This document shows, piece by piece, positions 28,694-36,928 of a stretch of 46,558 nucleotides of DNA. Source of the stretch: a virus. The stretch's first letter is position 1, and each line of letters starts with the position of its first letter. The notes under the pieces are model-generated. The model was not told where the DNA came from. It saw only the letters and a list, made by a program, of their open reading frames with translations, and searched no databases. The translations under genes and the position numbers were made by a program. The stretch spans positions 1-46,558 of IMG/VR virus record IMGVR_UViG_3300047560_001989. One strand, written 5' to 3'.

Positions 28694-30179
28694 TTATAAT
28701 TCTAAACGCCAATATCCAACATCATAAATTCCTTCAAATGATATCACCCATGCGGCACCATTCCATAGATACTGTACACCTGTATATATGTTGGTTTGCC
28801 ATACCATTGTATCATTTTCGTTTATAGAATCAAAGATTACTTTCCAGCGTTCCCCATCCCATTCAATTAAGTCATTCGCATGTGCAACTAAATCATCACC
28901 ATTTAAGGATTTCCACGCATCCGCGCCATCGACATTTGATTCATTACCAATGTCTTCTATGATTAAATATCTAATACCAAGTGGAATTGGTTGGTCAGCT
29001 GATTCTTTTAATGGTCGTTTAGGATTGTAAGTGGTTGGATCAATGATTGCATCAACTTTACTACGAGCGGTGGTTTGGTCAAATTGCGAGTCGCCATACA
29101 TATATCCATTTGTATCAATCAATGTGTCTAGTATAAGTGAATCTGGGTCCCACTCAACTAGTAGTTGTGTTTGATCTGATTCATTTAAACTAACTGTACC
29201 AACTATTTCATTCCCATCTTGCTGAACCAAATATAATCGACTGACACCAGCGTGAAATTGGTCTGGATACTTATTAAATACATCTAACCAACTTATTGCC
29301 GAACCATGACGAGTTGGTAACTCGCTTATGTTATTGGCCTGTAATGAACTTTCTAGTAACATAACAACACCATTATACACTTCTATTTTATAATCAGTGA
29401 TAGTTGTAACAATCTTTTCCATAAGTGACTGCATAGTAACAGTTGGATGTGCGGCATCTGTACCAAGACCCTCAATATATCCAGTCTTGCTTGTATATGC
29501 ACTCGAATATAATGATGTAATAATATTGGTAACAATACCAAGTTGTTTTACCTTAACAGGTGGGTTAATCCATATCGGGGTATCTAAGGTCAGTGTCCCT
29601 ATATCAATTGGTGAATCAGTGCCAACCGGTACACTTTTACTAGACCATACAATATTTTTCAAGTTTAACACAGATATATTAGACCAATCAATATAGTTAT
29701 CGTTGGTTTGAATCTCTAAACTAGGATTGAACAACACTAAAATTTGTTCTAATAATTGTAACTTTTGGTCTGTATTTGCGGTCCATATATCAACGTTCAT
29801 TGTAAGATTAAATGGTGTTGGCATTATACGTTCGATTGTGTAATTTCTACCAGTTGAGCTATTATATCGACCATTTGAAACGCCACGCTCTCTAATATTT
29901 TTTCTACCAATGAAGGTTTGATCCGCAAGTCGTGTTTTATCTAATTCTAATTCTTTAATATATACCGACATACGGGGAACTGAATTGATTTTATTTTCAC
30001 TATTTTGGCGAAGAATATTAGCGGCTTGTCTATCCATATCACCGTACATTACAGGAACCCTAGACAAAGTTCCATCGTTGTATCTAACAGTGAAATTACT
30101 TAAAATACGTATTGTTTGGGTAATATATCTTCGTATTTGCCCATCATAAAAATGTTGAATAATATTTCAACGGTGTCAA
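28694..30179 (-). CDS. 15: Tail sheath stabiliser/completion protein gp15-like (frameshifted near N-terminus)
   Basis: The protein resembles T4 gp15, which caps the tail at its head-proximal end. It shows VPVMYGDMDRQAANIL, then PRMSVYIKELELDKTR, a TIERIMPTPFNLTMNVDIWT segment and LLEQILVLFNPSLEIQ. The longest open frame begins at a TTG at 30067, but in-frame codons upstream (FYDGQIRRYITQT) clearly belong to the family N-terminus. A GGAGG site at 30187-30191 lies seven bases before a TTG at 30179 that would give LTPLKYYSTF. Joining the two needs removal of one base in the T5 run at 30148-30152. Either the gene is truly frameshifted or the assembly has a homopolymer error. The C-terminus is extended relative to T4 gp15 and has two W-(D/N)G-x-x-W elements. 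Confidence 0.8.
30148..30152 (-). other. Putative frameshift site in gp15
   Basis: A five-base homopolymer (TTTTT on the coding strand) separates the ribosome-binding-site-linked start frame, which meets TGA two codons later, from the conserved gp15 frame. Four T instead of five would restore one continuous protein. Confidence 0.75.
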
Positions 30180-30186
30180 ACCGTTG

Positions 30187-30191
30187 CCTCC
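30187..30191 (-). promoter_or_regulatory. Ribosome binding site GGAGG for gp15
   Basis: A strong Shine-Dalgarno site seven bases before TTG 30179 and just after the gp14 stop codon. It supports a translation start upstream of the longest open frame of gp15. Confidence 0.7.
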
Positions 30192-30203
30192 ATAAAAGTT
30201 TGG

Positions 30204-31613
30204 TTATAAATCTGCACGTGGTTTTAATACTTTAGAGATACTTTGACGTTGTGCTTCTCTATGTGTATATAATGTTACATCCCATTTACCAGCATATGGG
30301 ATTACCACTTGTTCATTGTTAATTAGTGGTAAGGTTATTTGTAATTTAGCAACATTATTATTCATATACGAGCTATAGATATCTGGGTAATCGGCTAATG
30401 CAAAATCTAACACATTAATACCTTCGCATTTAAATACAACATATGGCGATTCTTGGTATGATATATTAGTGTTAATGACAAATGTATCCGCGTCCAATGT
30501 AATAATATCACTTGCAACTTTGTCAACATAAGTGAATTTGGTATTGTTAATAAAGCCAGTTTTTTGTGTATTACGAGTATCATTGTTGGTCATTGTAGTT
30601 CTAATTGCATCCTCGACCATTGTCCAACGGATTCCATCAAATCTAAATAACCTATTTGGTAAAAAGTCAACACGTAAGAAAAAGTCATCCGGACCAGGAT
30701 TTGCTGGGAATGTCACTCCTCTACCGAATTCATAGCCATTCATTGGATATCCATCACCTAATAAATATCCACAATAACCAGACCTAACTGGTCTTTTGTT
30801 GTTTTCACTAGCTAAATATGATGCAACGCTTGCATCGAGCGTGTCCATATCAACCGTGTTTAATAAGGTTGTCCCAGTGGATGGATCAACCGCCATAGTA
30901 TAATAATGTCTAGTTTCCATACCACTTAACGGTGCATCTATTTCGGATTGCTGTACTATTGCATCATTAATTTCTAATTCTTTTGTTTTTGTACTTAGTA
31001 ATTCCCGCAAGGTCATGTCAGTTGCTTCACCTGCTGGTTGATCTAAAATATCAGAAAATTGTTGTGCATCAGTTATTTTCTTTAATTTTAAACGATACAA
31101 ATGTGGATACCAGGTCGCACTAAATCCTTCACTTGCCCGTCCCACATCTTCAATTACATAATATCTGGGTAATGAAATGTCATAATCATTTAACGCAAAA
31201 TCATCACGTAAATGTGGCATCTCCATTACATCACCACTTAATGGTTTTCTACCCAAGTAATTTATAAAATCATTAATATGAACGGTCATGAACAATGTAT
31301 CATTGTCAATGAATAGTCCAAATTGGCTTAAATTGAAGTCAATGTTTTGTACATTATAGATACCACGAATTCTATAAATTTCTTTTTCATAATGACGGTC
31401 ACGATTTTCTAAAAATAATAAATCTTGGATATTAGTTTCTCTGATTGTATCATAAATTGGTTGGTCTGCTGTTCCCTCGTCCGGATTTTTTGGTCCTAAA
31501 TATTTGTGAACATACACATCAGTTCCACCAACCTGAAACATTTGTGAAATCTGACGATCTATAAATCTGTAGTTATTGCCCTTCTCCGGCTTATACATAC
31601 TCAATCTTGGCAC
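30204..31613 (-). CDS. 14: Neck protein gp14-like
   Basis: A 469-aa protein resembling T4 gp14, part of the neck that joins head and tail. Family features are GGTDVYVHKYLGP, LFLENRDRHYEKEIYRIRGIYN, FNLSQFGLFIDNDTLFMTVH and the GRKPLSGDVMEMPHLRDDF stretch. It is longer than T4 gp14 (256 aa), mainly through a C-terminal extension containing RLFRFDG-x-RW. The start is set at GTG 31613 because AGAGGA at 31621-31626 lies seven bases upstream. An in-frame ATG at 31658 lies upstream of the divergent promoter and has no ribosome site; ATG 31598 is a further alternative. It is first in a minus-strand operon with gp15 and Nudix, opposite in direction to gp13. Confidence 0.85.
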   Translation of the reverse strand: MPRLSMYKPEKGNNYRFIDRQISQMFQVGGTDVYVHKYLGPKNPDEGTADQPIYDTIRETNIQDLLFLENRDRHYEKEIYRIRGIYNVQNIDFNLSQFGLFIDNDTLFMTVHINDFINYLGRKPLSGDVMEMPHLRDDFALNDYDISLPRYYVIEDVGRASEGFSATWYPHLYRLKLKKITDAQQFSDILDQPAGEATDMTLRELLSTKTKELEINDAIVQQSEIDAPLSGMETRHYYTMAVDPSTGTTLLNTVDMDTLDASVASYLASENNKRPVRSGYCGYLLGDGYPMNGYEFGRGVTFPANPGPDDFFLRVDFLPNRLFRFDGIRWTMVEDAIRTTMTNNDTRNTQKTGFINNTKFTYVDKVASDIITLDADTFVINTNISYQESPYVVFKCEGINVLDFALADYPDIYSSYMNNNVAKLQITLPLINNEQVVIPYAGKWDVTLYTHREAQRQSISKVLKPRADL

Positions 31614-31636
31614 TTGGTAATCCTCTAGTATTAAGA

Positions 31637-31644
31637 TATTTATC
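31637..31644 (-). promoter_or_regulatory. T4-type late promoter motif for gp14-gp15-Nudix (gataaata on minus strand)
   Basis: It reads GATAAATA on the minus strand, 24 bases before the GTG start of gp14. It is separated by one base from an exact late promoter facing the opposite way. Confidence 0.7.
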
Positions 31645-31645
31645 G

Positions 31646-31653
31646 TATAAATA
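31646..31653 (+). promoter_or_regulatory. T4-type late promoter for gp13 (tataaata)
   Basis: An exact match to TATAAATA. A GGAG site and the gp13 ATG at 31671 follow closely, so the predicted transcript has a very short leader. It is back-to-back with the gp14 promoter. Confidence 0.8.
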
Positions 31654-31670
31654 TACATAGGAGATTTAAC

Positions 31671-32456
31671 ATGACTGATGATTATAACTCAAATGATTCC
31701 ACCCCAACTATAGAACGTAACAAAGTATTTGATTACGTAAAAGCAATGCTAGGCGATGGAATGATTGACATCGACCTCGACCCAATACATTATGAAACAG
31801 CTTTAGATAAAGCTATTAACAAATTTAGACAACGCAGTTCAAATGCGGTAGAAGAAAGCTACATGTTTCTTGAACTCATTCAAGACCAAAATGAATATCG
31901 ATTACCAAATGAGGTAGTTGAAGTTAGACAAGTGTATCGCAGAGCGATTGGTTCTCGCTCTGGAATGGGAGCAGGTGGTACATTGTTCGAACCATTTAAC
32001 TTAGCATACACTAATACATACTTACTAAGTGGAAGTATGATGGGTGGTCTTGCCACATACGATATGTTTGCCGGATATCAAAAACTAGTTGGTAGAATGT
32101 TTGGTAGTTTTATCGAATTTAAATGGAAAGCACAGAACCATACATTGACTATTTTACAACGACCATTTGCAAACGGTGAGCAGATATTAGTTCAAACATA
32201 TAACTATCGACCAGATTTTGTATTATTGACTGATATTTACGCTAAACAATGGCTACGCGATTATACACTAGCCACTTGTAAAATTATGCTCGGTGAAGCT
32301 AGAAGTTTATTTGCTAGTATCGCAGGACCATCTGGTGGTATTACGTTAAACGGTTCGGCATTATTGCAATCAGCAAAAGAAGAAATTGAAAAACTTGAAA
32401 AAGAAATTGAAAATCTTGTACCTGGTGGCTTGCCGTACACATTTGTTATTGGATAA
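31671..32456 (+). CDS. 13: Neck protein gp13-like
   Basis: A 261-aa protein resembling T4 gp13, the head-completion/neck protein that works with gp14 to attach the tail. Family features are FDYVKAMLGDGMIDIDLDP-x-HYE near residue 24, EESYMFLELIQDQNEYRLP, GGLATYDMFAGYQKL, and a C-terminal GPSGGITLNGSALL segment followed by a short coiled coil and PYTFVIG. The ATG has GGAG at 31660-31663 close to an exact late promoter. gp13 and gp14 are normally neighbours in one direction; here they are divergent. Confidence 0.9.
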   Translation: MTDDYNSNDSTPTIERNKVFDYVKAMLGDGMIDIDLDPIHYETALDKAINKFRQRSSNAVEESYMFLELIQDQNEYRLPNEVVEVRQVYRRAIGSRSGMGAGGTLFEPFNLAYTNTYLLSGSMMGGLATYDMFAGYQKLVGRMFGSFIEFKWKAQNHTLTILQRPFANGEQILVQTYNYRPDFVLLTDIYAKQWLRDYTLATCKIMLGEARSLFASIAGPSGGITLNGSALLQSAKEEIEKLEKEIENLVPGGLPYTFVIG

Positions 32457-32485
32457 TTGACATAATAAATCTTATATGGTATAAT
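32457..32485 (+). promoter_or_regulatory. Consensus host sigma-70 promoter with extended -10
   Basis: TTGACA at 32457-32462 is separated by 17 bases from TATAAT at 32480-32485, both exact consensus hexamers at ideal spacing. TGG directly before the -10 fits the extended -10 motif TGN. It lies in the gap before the dNMP kinase. No late motif is present there. Confidence 0.85.
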
Positions 32486-32506
32486 ATAATTTTATAAGGA
32501 TATAAA

Positions 32507-33154
32507 ATGATTATAGGAATTGTAGGTTTAATTGGTTCAGGTAAAACAACAGCATCTGATTACTTAGTAAGACATCATAGTTTTACACAGGAAGCATTTG
32601 CAAATAGTTTGAAAGATGTGTTATCTAGTATATTTGGATGGAACAGACTATTACTTGATGGTGCAACACCAGCGTCACGTGCATGGCGGGAAGAACCAGA
32701 TACCTGGTGGAGTGAACGACTAGGATTTGAGGTATCGCCTCGCTCAATGTTACGCGAATGGGGAACCACACTTGGACGCGATTCATTTCATAATGAAATC
32801 TGGATTGCCAGTTTAGCCAATAAAATGAAACACTATACCGGTGATGTTGTAATATCAGATTGCCGGTTTCCAAATGAAATTCAATCAATCAGAGATGCCG
32901 GTGGTACTATAATACGTATTAAACGTGGCTTTGAACCGGACTGGCGAATCGATGCAGAAAATGCATTATCTGATAACGCATATGCCGCCAGAGTTGGCGC
33001 ACGATTATCAAAAAAAGTTCATCCTAGTGAATGGGCATGGTTTGTCACAGAACTCGATCATGTAATTGAGAATGATGGTTCTATAGAAGAACTATATGCA
33101 CAACTCGATGACTTAATTACAAGTCTGGCTTCAAATCCCCCTGCCTCCAAATAA
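32507..33154 (+). CDS. 1: Deoxynucleoside monophosphate kinase (T4 gp1-like)
   Basis: A 215-aa protein with a P-loop at residues 7-14 (GLIGSGKT). It also has dNMP-kinase family features: FANSLKDVLSSIFGW, SRAWREEPDTWW, SPRSMLREWGTTLGRD and VVISDCRFPNE. T4 gp1 phosphorylates dGMP, dTMP and hydroxymethyl-dCMP to feed DNA synthesis; the exact substrate range here is unknown. It is slightly shorter than T4 gp1 (241 aa). AAGGAT at 32495-32500 precedes the ATG. Its own consensus host promoter implies early or middle expression, unlike the surrounding late genes. The 3' end overlaps the convergent HNH-type gene by 38 bases. Confidence 0.85.
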   Translation: MIIGIVGLIGSGKTTASDYLVRHHSFTQEAFANSLKDVLSSIFGWNRLLLDGATPASRAWREEPDTWWSERLGFEVSPRSMLREWGTTLGRDSFHNEIWIASLANKMKHYTGDVVISDCRFPNEIQSIRDAGGTIIRIKRGFEPDWRIDAENALSDNAYAARVGARLSKKVHPSEWAWFVTELDHVIENDGSIEELYAQLDDLITSLASNPPASK

Positions 33155-33446
33155 TCCCTTCACGGTGTAACAGAACTTGACAATTTGCACAAATTGTTTT
33201 TAAGTTACTAGGTCTACAATTATTCAAATCACCATCAACGTGGAATACTCTAAAAACCTCTGAGTATGGTGATTTGAATCCACATTTATCACATTGGCTT
33301 TTCTTAGTGTATCCAACTTGAGCCCACCTGCAATTAACTCTTTTCCCTTTCAAACAGCTTTCGCATACTTTACGATAATAGGTTCGGCCATTTTTTATAT
33401 AATTAATGGCAACTGGATAGGATCTACACGAACATAATGGTCTCAT
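33117..33446 (-). CDS. HNH endonuclease-like zinc-binding protein
   Basis: A 109-aa protein with four Cys pairs at residues 5/7, 28/31, 52/55 and 86/89 and a core FHVDGDLNNCRPSNLKTIC. Here H69, D71 and N81 fit a small HNH-type nuclease arrangement. Similar small HNH-like proteins recur in T4-like phages. A free-standing homing endonuclease or a DNA-nicking role are both possible; catalytic activity is not proven by the sequence. The start is placed at ATG 33446 (MRPLCSC), although a TTG at 33461 has AAAGG eight bases upstream. It is antisense to the surrounding genes and overlaps the 3' end of the dNMP kinase. Confidence 0.7.
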   Translation of the reverse strand: MRPLCSCRSYPVAINYIKNGRTYYRKVCESCLKGKRVNCRWAQVGYTKKSQCDKCGFKSPYSEVFRVFHVDGDLNNCRPSNLKTICANCQVLLHREGIIWRQGDLKPDL

Positions 33447-33520
33447 GCCAGTATTTAACAAAATTCAAACCTTTTTTGCCCTTTTTTATGGGTGCTAAAT
33501 GCGATAAAAACTAAAATCTC

Positions 33521-33528
33521 TATAAATA
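33521..33528 (+). promoter_or_regulatory. T4-type late promoter for tail sheath (tataaata)
   Basis: An exact TATAAATA 42 bases before the sheath ATG, followed by GGAG at 33559-33562. This is the expected driver of the abundant sheath and tube proteins. Confidence 0.8.
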
Positions 33529-33551
33529 CAGTTACAGATCTAGATAGAACG

Positions 33552-33559
33552 TATTTATG
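33552..33559 (-). promoter_or_regulatory. Possible minus-strand late motif upstream of HNH gene (cataaata)
   Basis: CATAAATA on the minus strand, about 105 bases before the HNH-type start. It faces, and its transcript would cross, the sheath promoter. It is supported only by motif match and position, and it overlaps the sheath ribosome-binding region. Confidence 0.35.
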
Positions 33560-33570
33560 GAGAATATATT

Positions 33571-36500
33571 ATGGCTCAACTTAGTTCACCTGGCGTTAGT
33601 GTTCAAGTAATTGACGAAAGTTTTTACACTTCTGCCGCACCTGGTACCGTACCATTGATTATTGTTGCATCAGAAGAAAATAAACAAAATGGTGCTGCGA
33701 CAGGTACTGCTCCTGGAACATTAAAAGCAAATGCTGGAAAAGTATATTTACTTACCAGCCAAAAAGATTTATCTGATACATTTGGTATTCCCAAATTTAT
33801 TACAGATGCAAACAACAATCCTGTTCATGCTGGAGAACAAAATGAATATGGATTACAGGCAGCATATAGCTATCTTGGTGTTAGTAATCGTGCATATGTT
33901 GTACGTGCTGATATTGATTTAGCCCAACTGAATAAAACATCAATTATGCCAGTTGGTAAACCAGTTGATGGTTCATTTTGGTTCGACATCAAAAATTCTA
34001 AATATGGTATTTTTGAGTGGAATTCTGCAACCGCAGACGTAATCGGTGGGCAAACTTTTACAAACAAAATCCCATTGGTTATTACTGACATCAACCAAGT
34101 TGATACTGTAAATGGTGTTGAAAATACCCCTAAATCAAGTATTGGCGCACCTGTTGGTAGCTATGCTTTAGTAGCGGTAAGCACATTAATTAAATTATGG
34201 TTTAAAAAACCAGCAACCTATGTTGGCGCAGCTGATGCTGGAACTTGGGTTGAGGTTGGCTCAGACGCATGGGCGGCATCTTGGCCTACTGTTCAAGGAA
34301 CAATTTCATCACCAGTTACCAATGGAACCAACGCATCGACATTGACTATTAACACTGTAAATTGTACTGGTGCAACGTTAGATGCGCTAGTAACTTACAT
34401 TAATGCTCAATCAATCGCCGGGGTAAAAGCTGCATCAATTAATGGAAAATTGACATTATATTCAACAGATGCAACCACTATTTCAATTAGTGGTAATATG
34501 TTGTCAGCATTAGGAATGACTGCTGCAACTTACAATGCACCTGCATTGACAATTGCACCACATACCCAACCACCAGCATACAGATTATCAGATGATAATA
34601 ATCCAACTGGTTCAATCTGGATTAAAACGACCACACCTAATTTGGGTGCAAGTTGGACTGTTACTCGTTATAATTCAGCGGTTCAAGCATGGTCAAGTCC
34701 TAATACACCATTGCTATATAAAGATCACATCACTGCATTGGCAGCATTGGATTCAACCGGTGGTGGTATCAATTTACCATTAAACACATTGTATGTCAAA
34801 TACAATGATTTGGATAGTGATCCAGTATTGGCTAACTTTAAAATTTACAGACGTGGAACAGTTGGACCAACCACTATTAAAAGTATTCCAATTCTTGATA
34901 ATACATTTGGTTCACACACTATGGTTTCTTTTACAGTTAGTGAAAGTGCTACTGGAAGTAACACATGGGTTGACCACTCTGAAACTGACGTACTATTAAG
35001 CGTTGGTGCAGATTCAGCTATCGCAAATGCAGAAGCATTAGCGACAGCTATTAATTCATTGGGTGGTTCAGTTACCGCATTCGTTGCGGTTGCAACAAAT
35101 CAATTAGTTATCCAACATGAAAATGGTGGTGATATCAAAATTGCAGATGGAACAAACACCCCATTCGCTGTGTTATTTGGTGCGATTGATCCCAATACTG
35201 GTTTAACGCCAACGACCAATTTATATGGTGATATGAATGATAATTATATCGCTACATTGTGGACTGCATTGTCAGATGATAAAACCGCTGGATTTGCAAC
35301 TGCAAGTGCTTCGGAAATTTCAGCAACGACCGCAAATGGCCAATTATGGTACAATAGTATTACAGATGATGTTGATATTATGGTTCATAATGGTACCACA
35401 TGGATTGGATATCGTAACGCTGACTTAGGCGAAGGCGTAGGTGCAACCGACGTTAACGGTCCTATTGTAAGTGCAACTAAACCAACGACACAATCAGATG
35501 GTTCAACTCGTTTGAAAAACGGTGATTTATGGATTGATATGTCTGATTTAGAAAATTACCCAGCTATCTATCGTTTCCAAGCTAACCCTAAGAAATGGAT
35601 TTTAGTTGATACAACTGATCAATCAACCGATACTGGTATTCTTTTCCACGATGCAAGATGGAATACTGATGGTAAATCAGCTGATGCTAGCAGCATTGAA
35701 GTATTGCTGACAAATGATTTCTTAGATTTCGATGCACCAGACCCAGCATTGTATCCAAAAGGTATGTTGTTATGGAACTTACGTAGAAGTGGATTCAACG
35801 TGAAGAAATTTGTTCACAATTATGTTGATCTAACAGCTCGTAACCTCCGTAATTCAAATGAATACATGGGGTCATCTGGCACATTTGGCGAACCTGATTA
35901 CGTAGCACCATATTATCCACACAGATGGATTAGTGAAGCTGCTAATCAAATCGACGGCGCTGGAACATTTGGTCATAAAGCACAACGAACTGTTGTAGTA
36001 CAAGCATTACAAGCATTAGTTAACTCTAACCAAGAAATTCGTGATGATGAATCAAGAATTTTCAATTTGATAGCATGCCCTGGCTACTCAGAGCTTGTTG
36101 GTGAAATGAAAAACTTGAATTATGACCGTGGAATTACGGCATTCGTCGTCGCTGACACACCTGCTAGATTAGCACCAGATGCAACATCGTTAAGTAATTG
36201 GGGTAACAACCAAAATGGTGCTGCGGAAGATAATGAACGTGGGTTAGTTTCAAGTGATGAATACTTGGCATTTTTCTATCCTTGGGGTTACACAAGTGAC
36301 AACTTAGGTAATAACATTGCGGTTCCACCAAGTCATATGATGCTCCGTACAATTGCATTAAGTGACAACGCAAGTTATCCTTGGTTTGCACCAGCGGGTA
36401 CACGTCGTGGTGGTATTACTAACGCTGATAGTGTTGGTTATATTACATCAGAAGGCGAGTTCAAAACTGTTGCATTAAATGTTGGTCAACGTGATACATT

Positions 36501-36915
36501 AGCTAGTATTAAAGTAAATGCAATTACATTTATCAACGGTGCTGGTATTGTTAACTTTGCACAATATACACGCGCGAAAAATGCAAGTTCTTTAGATAGA
36601 ATTAATGTTGCACGTTTAGTAATCCAATTACGTAGACAATTTGCAGTTCTTGCAAAACCATATTTATTTGAACCTAACGACCCACGCACTCGTGCGGAAC
36701 TAGCTTATGCAGCAGAAAAACTGTTACTTGAATTAGTGGGACAACGTGCTTTATATGACTATGTGGTGGTATGTGATGAAACAAATAACACCCCAGCAAG
36801 AATAGATCGTAATGAACTATATTTGGACGTCGCTATTGAACCAGTTAAATCAGTGGAATTCATTTACATTCCATTACGTTTAAAAAATACTGGCGAAATT
36901 AAAGCACTAGGTTAA
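33571..36915 (+). CDS. 18: Contractile tail sheath protein gp18-like
   Basis: A 1114-aa protein. The N-terminus (SPGVSVQVIDES, then GTVPLIIVAS and GLQAAYSYLGVSNRAYVVRAD) is the standard sheath N-terminal domain. The last 350 or so residues hold the conserved C-terminal core (RWISEAANQIDG, AGTRRGGI, LARLVIQLRR-type helix, and DVAIEPVKSVEFIYIPL). Sheath monomers form the contracting outer tube that drives the inner tube into the host. T4 gp18 has 659 residues; here about 450 extra residues lie in the middle (roughly 150-640) with several (L/I)W-x-(x)n-NG-x-x-W and small beta modules, probably exposed on the tail surface. An exact late promoter and a strong ribosome site precede it. Confidence 0.93.
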   Translation: MAQLSSPGVSVQVIDESFYTSAAPGTVPLIIVASEENKQNGAATGTAPGTLKANAGKVYLLTSQKDLSDTFGIPKFITDANNNPVHAGEQNEYGLQAAYSYLGVSNRAYVVRADIDLAQLNKTSIMPVGKPVDGSFWFDIKNSKYGIFEWNSATADVIGGQTFTNKIPLVITDINQVDTVNGVENTPKSSIGAPVGSYALVAVSTLIKLWFKKPATYVGAADAGTWVEVGSDAWAASWPTVQGTISSPVTNGTNASTLTINTVNCTGATLDALVTYINAQSIAGVKAASINGKLTLYSTDATTISISGNMLSALGMTAATYNAPALTIAPHTQPPAYRLSDDNNPTGSIWIKTTTPNLGASWTVTRYNSAVQAWSSPNTPLLYKDHITALAALDSTGGGINLPLNTLYVKYNDLDSDPVLANFKIYRRGTVGPTTIKSIPILDNTFGSHTMVSFTVSESATGSNTWVDHSETDVLLSVGADSAIANAEALATAINSLGGSVTAFVAVATNQLVIQHENGGDIKIADGTNTPFAVLFGAIDPNTGLTPTTNLYGDMNDNYIATLWTALSDDKTAGFATASASEISATTANGQLWYNSITDDVDIMVHNGTTWIGYRNADLGEGVGATDVNGPIVSATKPTTQSDGSTRLKNGDLWIDMSDLENYPAIYRFQANPKKWILVDTTDQSTDTGILFHDARWNTDGKSADASSIEVLLTNDFLDFDAPDPALYPKGMLLWNLRRSGFNVKKFVHNYVDLTARNLRNSNEYMGSSGTFGEPDYVAPYYPHRWISEAANQIDGAGTFGHKAQRTVVVQALQALVNSNQEIRDDESRIFNLIACPGYSELVGEMKNLNYDRGITAFVVADTPARLAPDATSLSNWGNNQNGAAEDNERGLVSSDEYLAFFYPWGYTSDNLGNNIAVPPSHMMLRTIALSDNASYPWFAPAGTRRGGITNADSVGYITSEGEFKTVALNVGQRDTLASIKVNAITFINGAGIVNFAQYTRAKNASSLDRINVARLVIQLRRQFAVLAKPYLFEPNDPRTRAELAYAAEKLLLELVGQRALYDYVVVCDETNNTPARIDRNELYLDVAIEPVKSVEFIYIPLRLKNTGEIKALG

Positions 36916-36928
36916 TAAGGAGATATAA

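Noticed and set aside
30147-30155. Programmed -1 frameshift in gp15
   Set aside because: A -1 slip does not lead into the conserved gp15 frame; a +1 shift would be needed. The local sequence TTT TTA TGA is only a weak match to known +1 sites, so an indel in the T-run is the simpler reading.
31614-31658. ATG at 31658 as the start of gp14
   Set aside because: It lies upstream of the likely minus-strand transcription start and lacks a ribosome site, while GTG 31613 has AGAGGA at ideal spacing.
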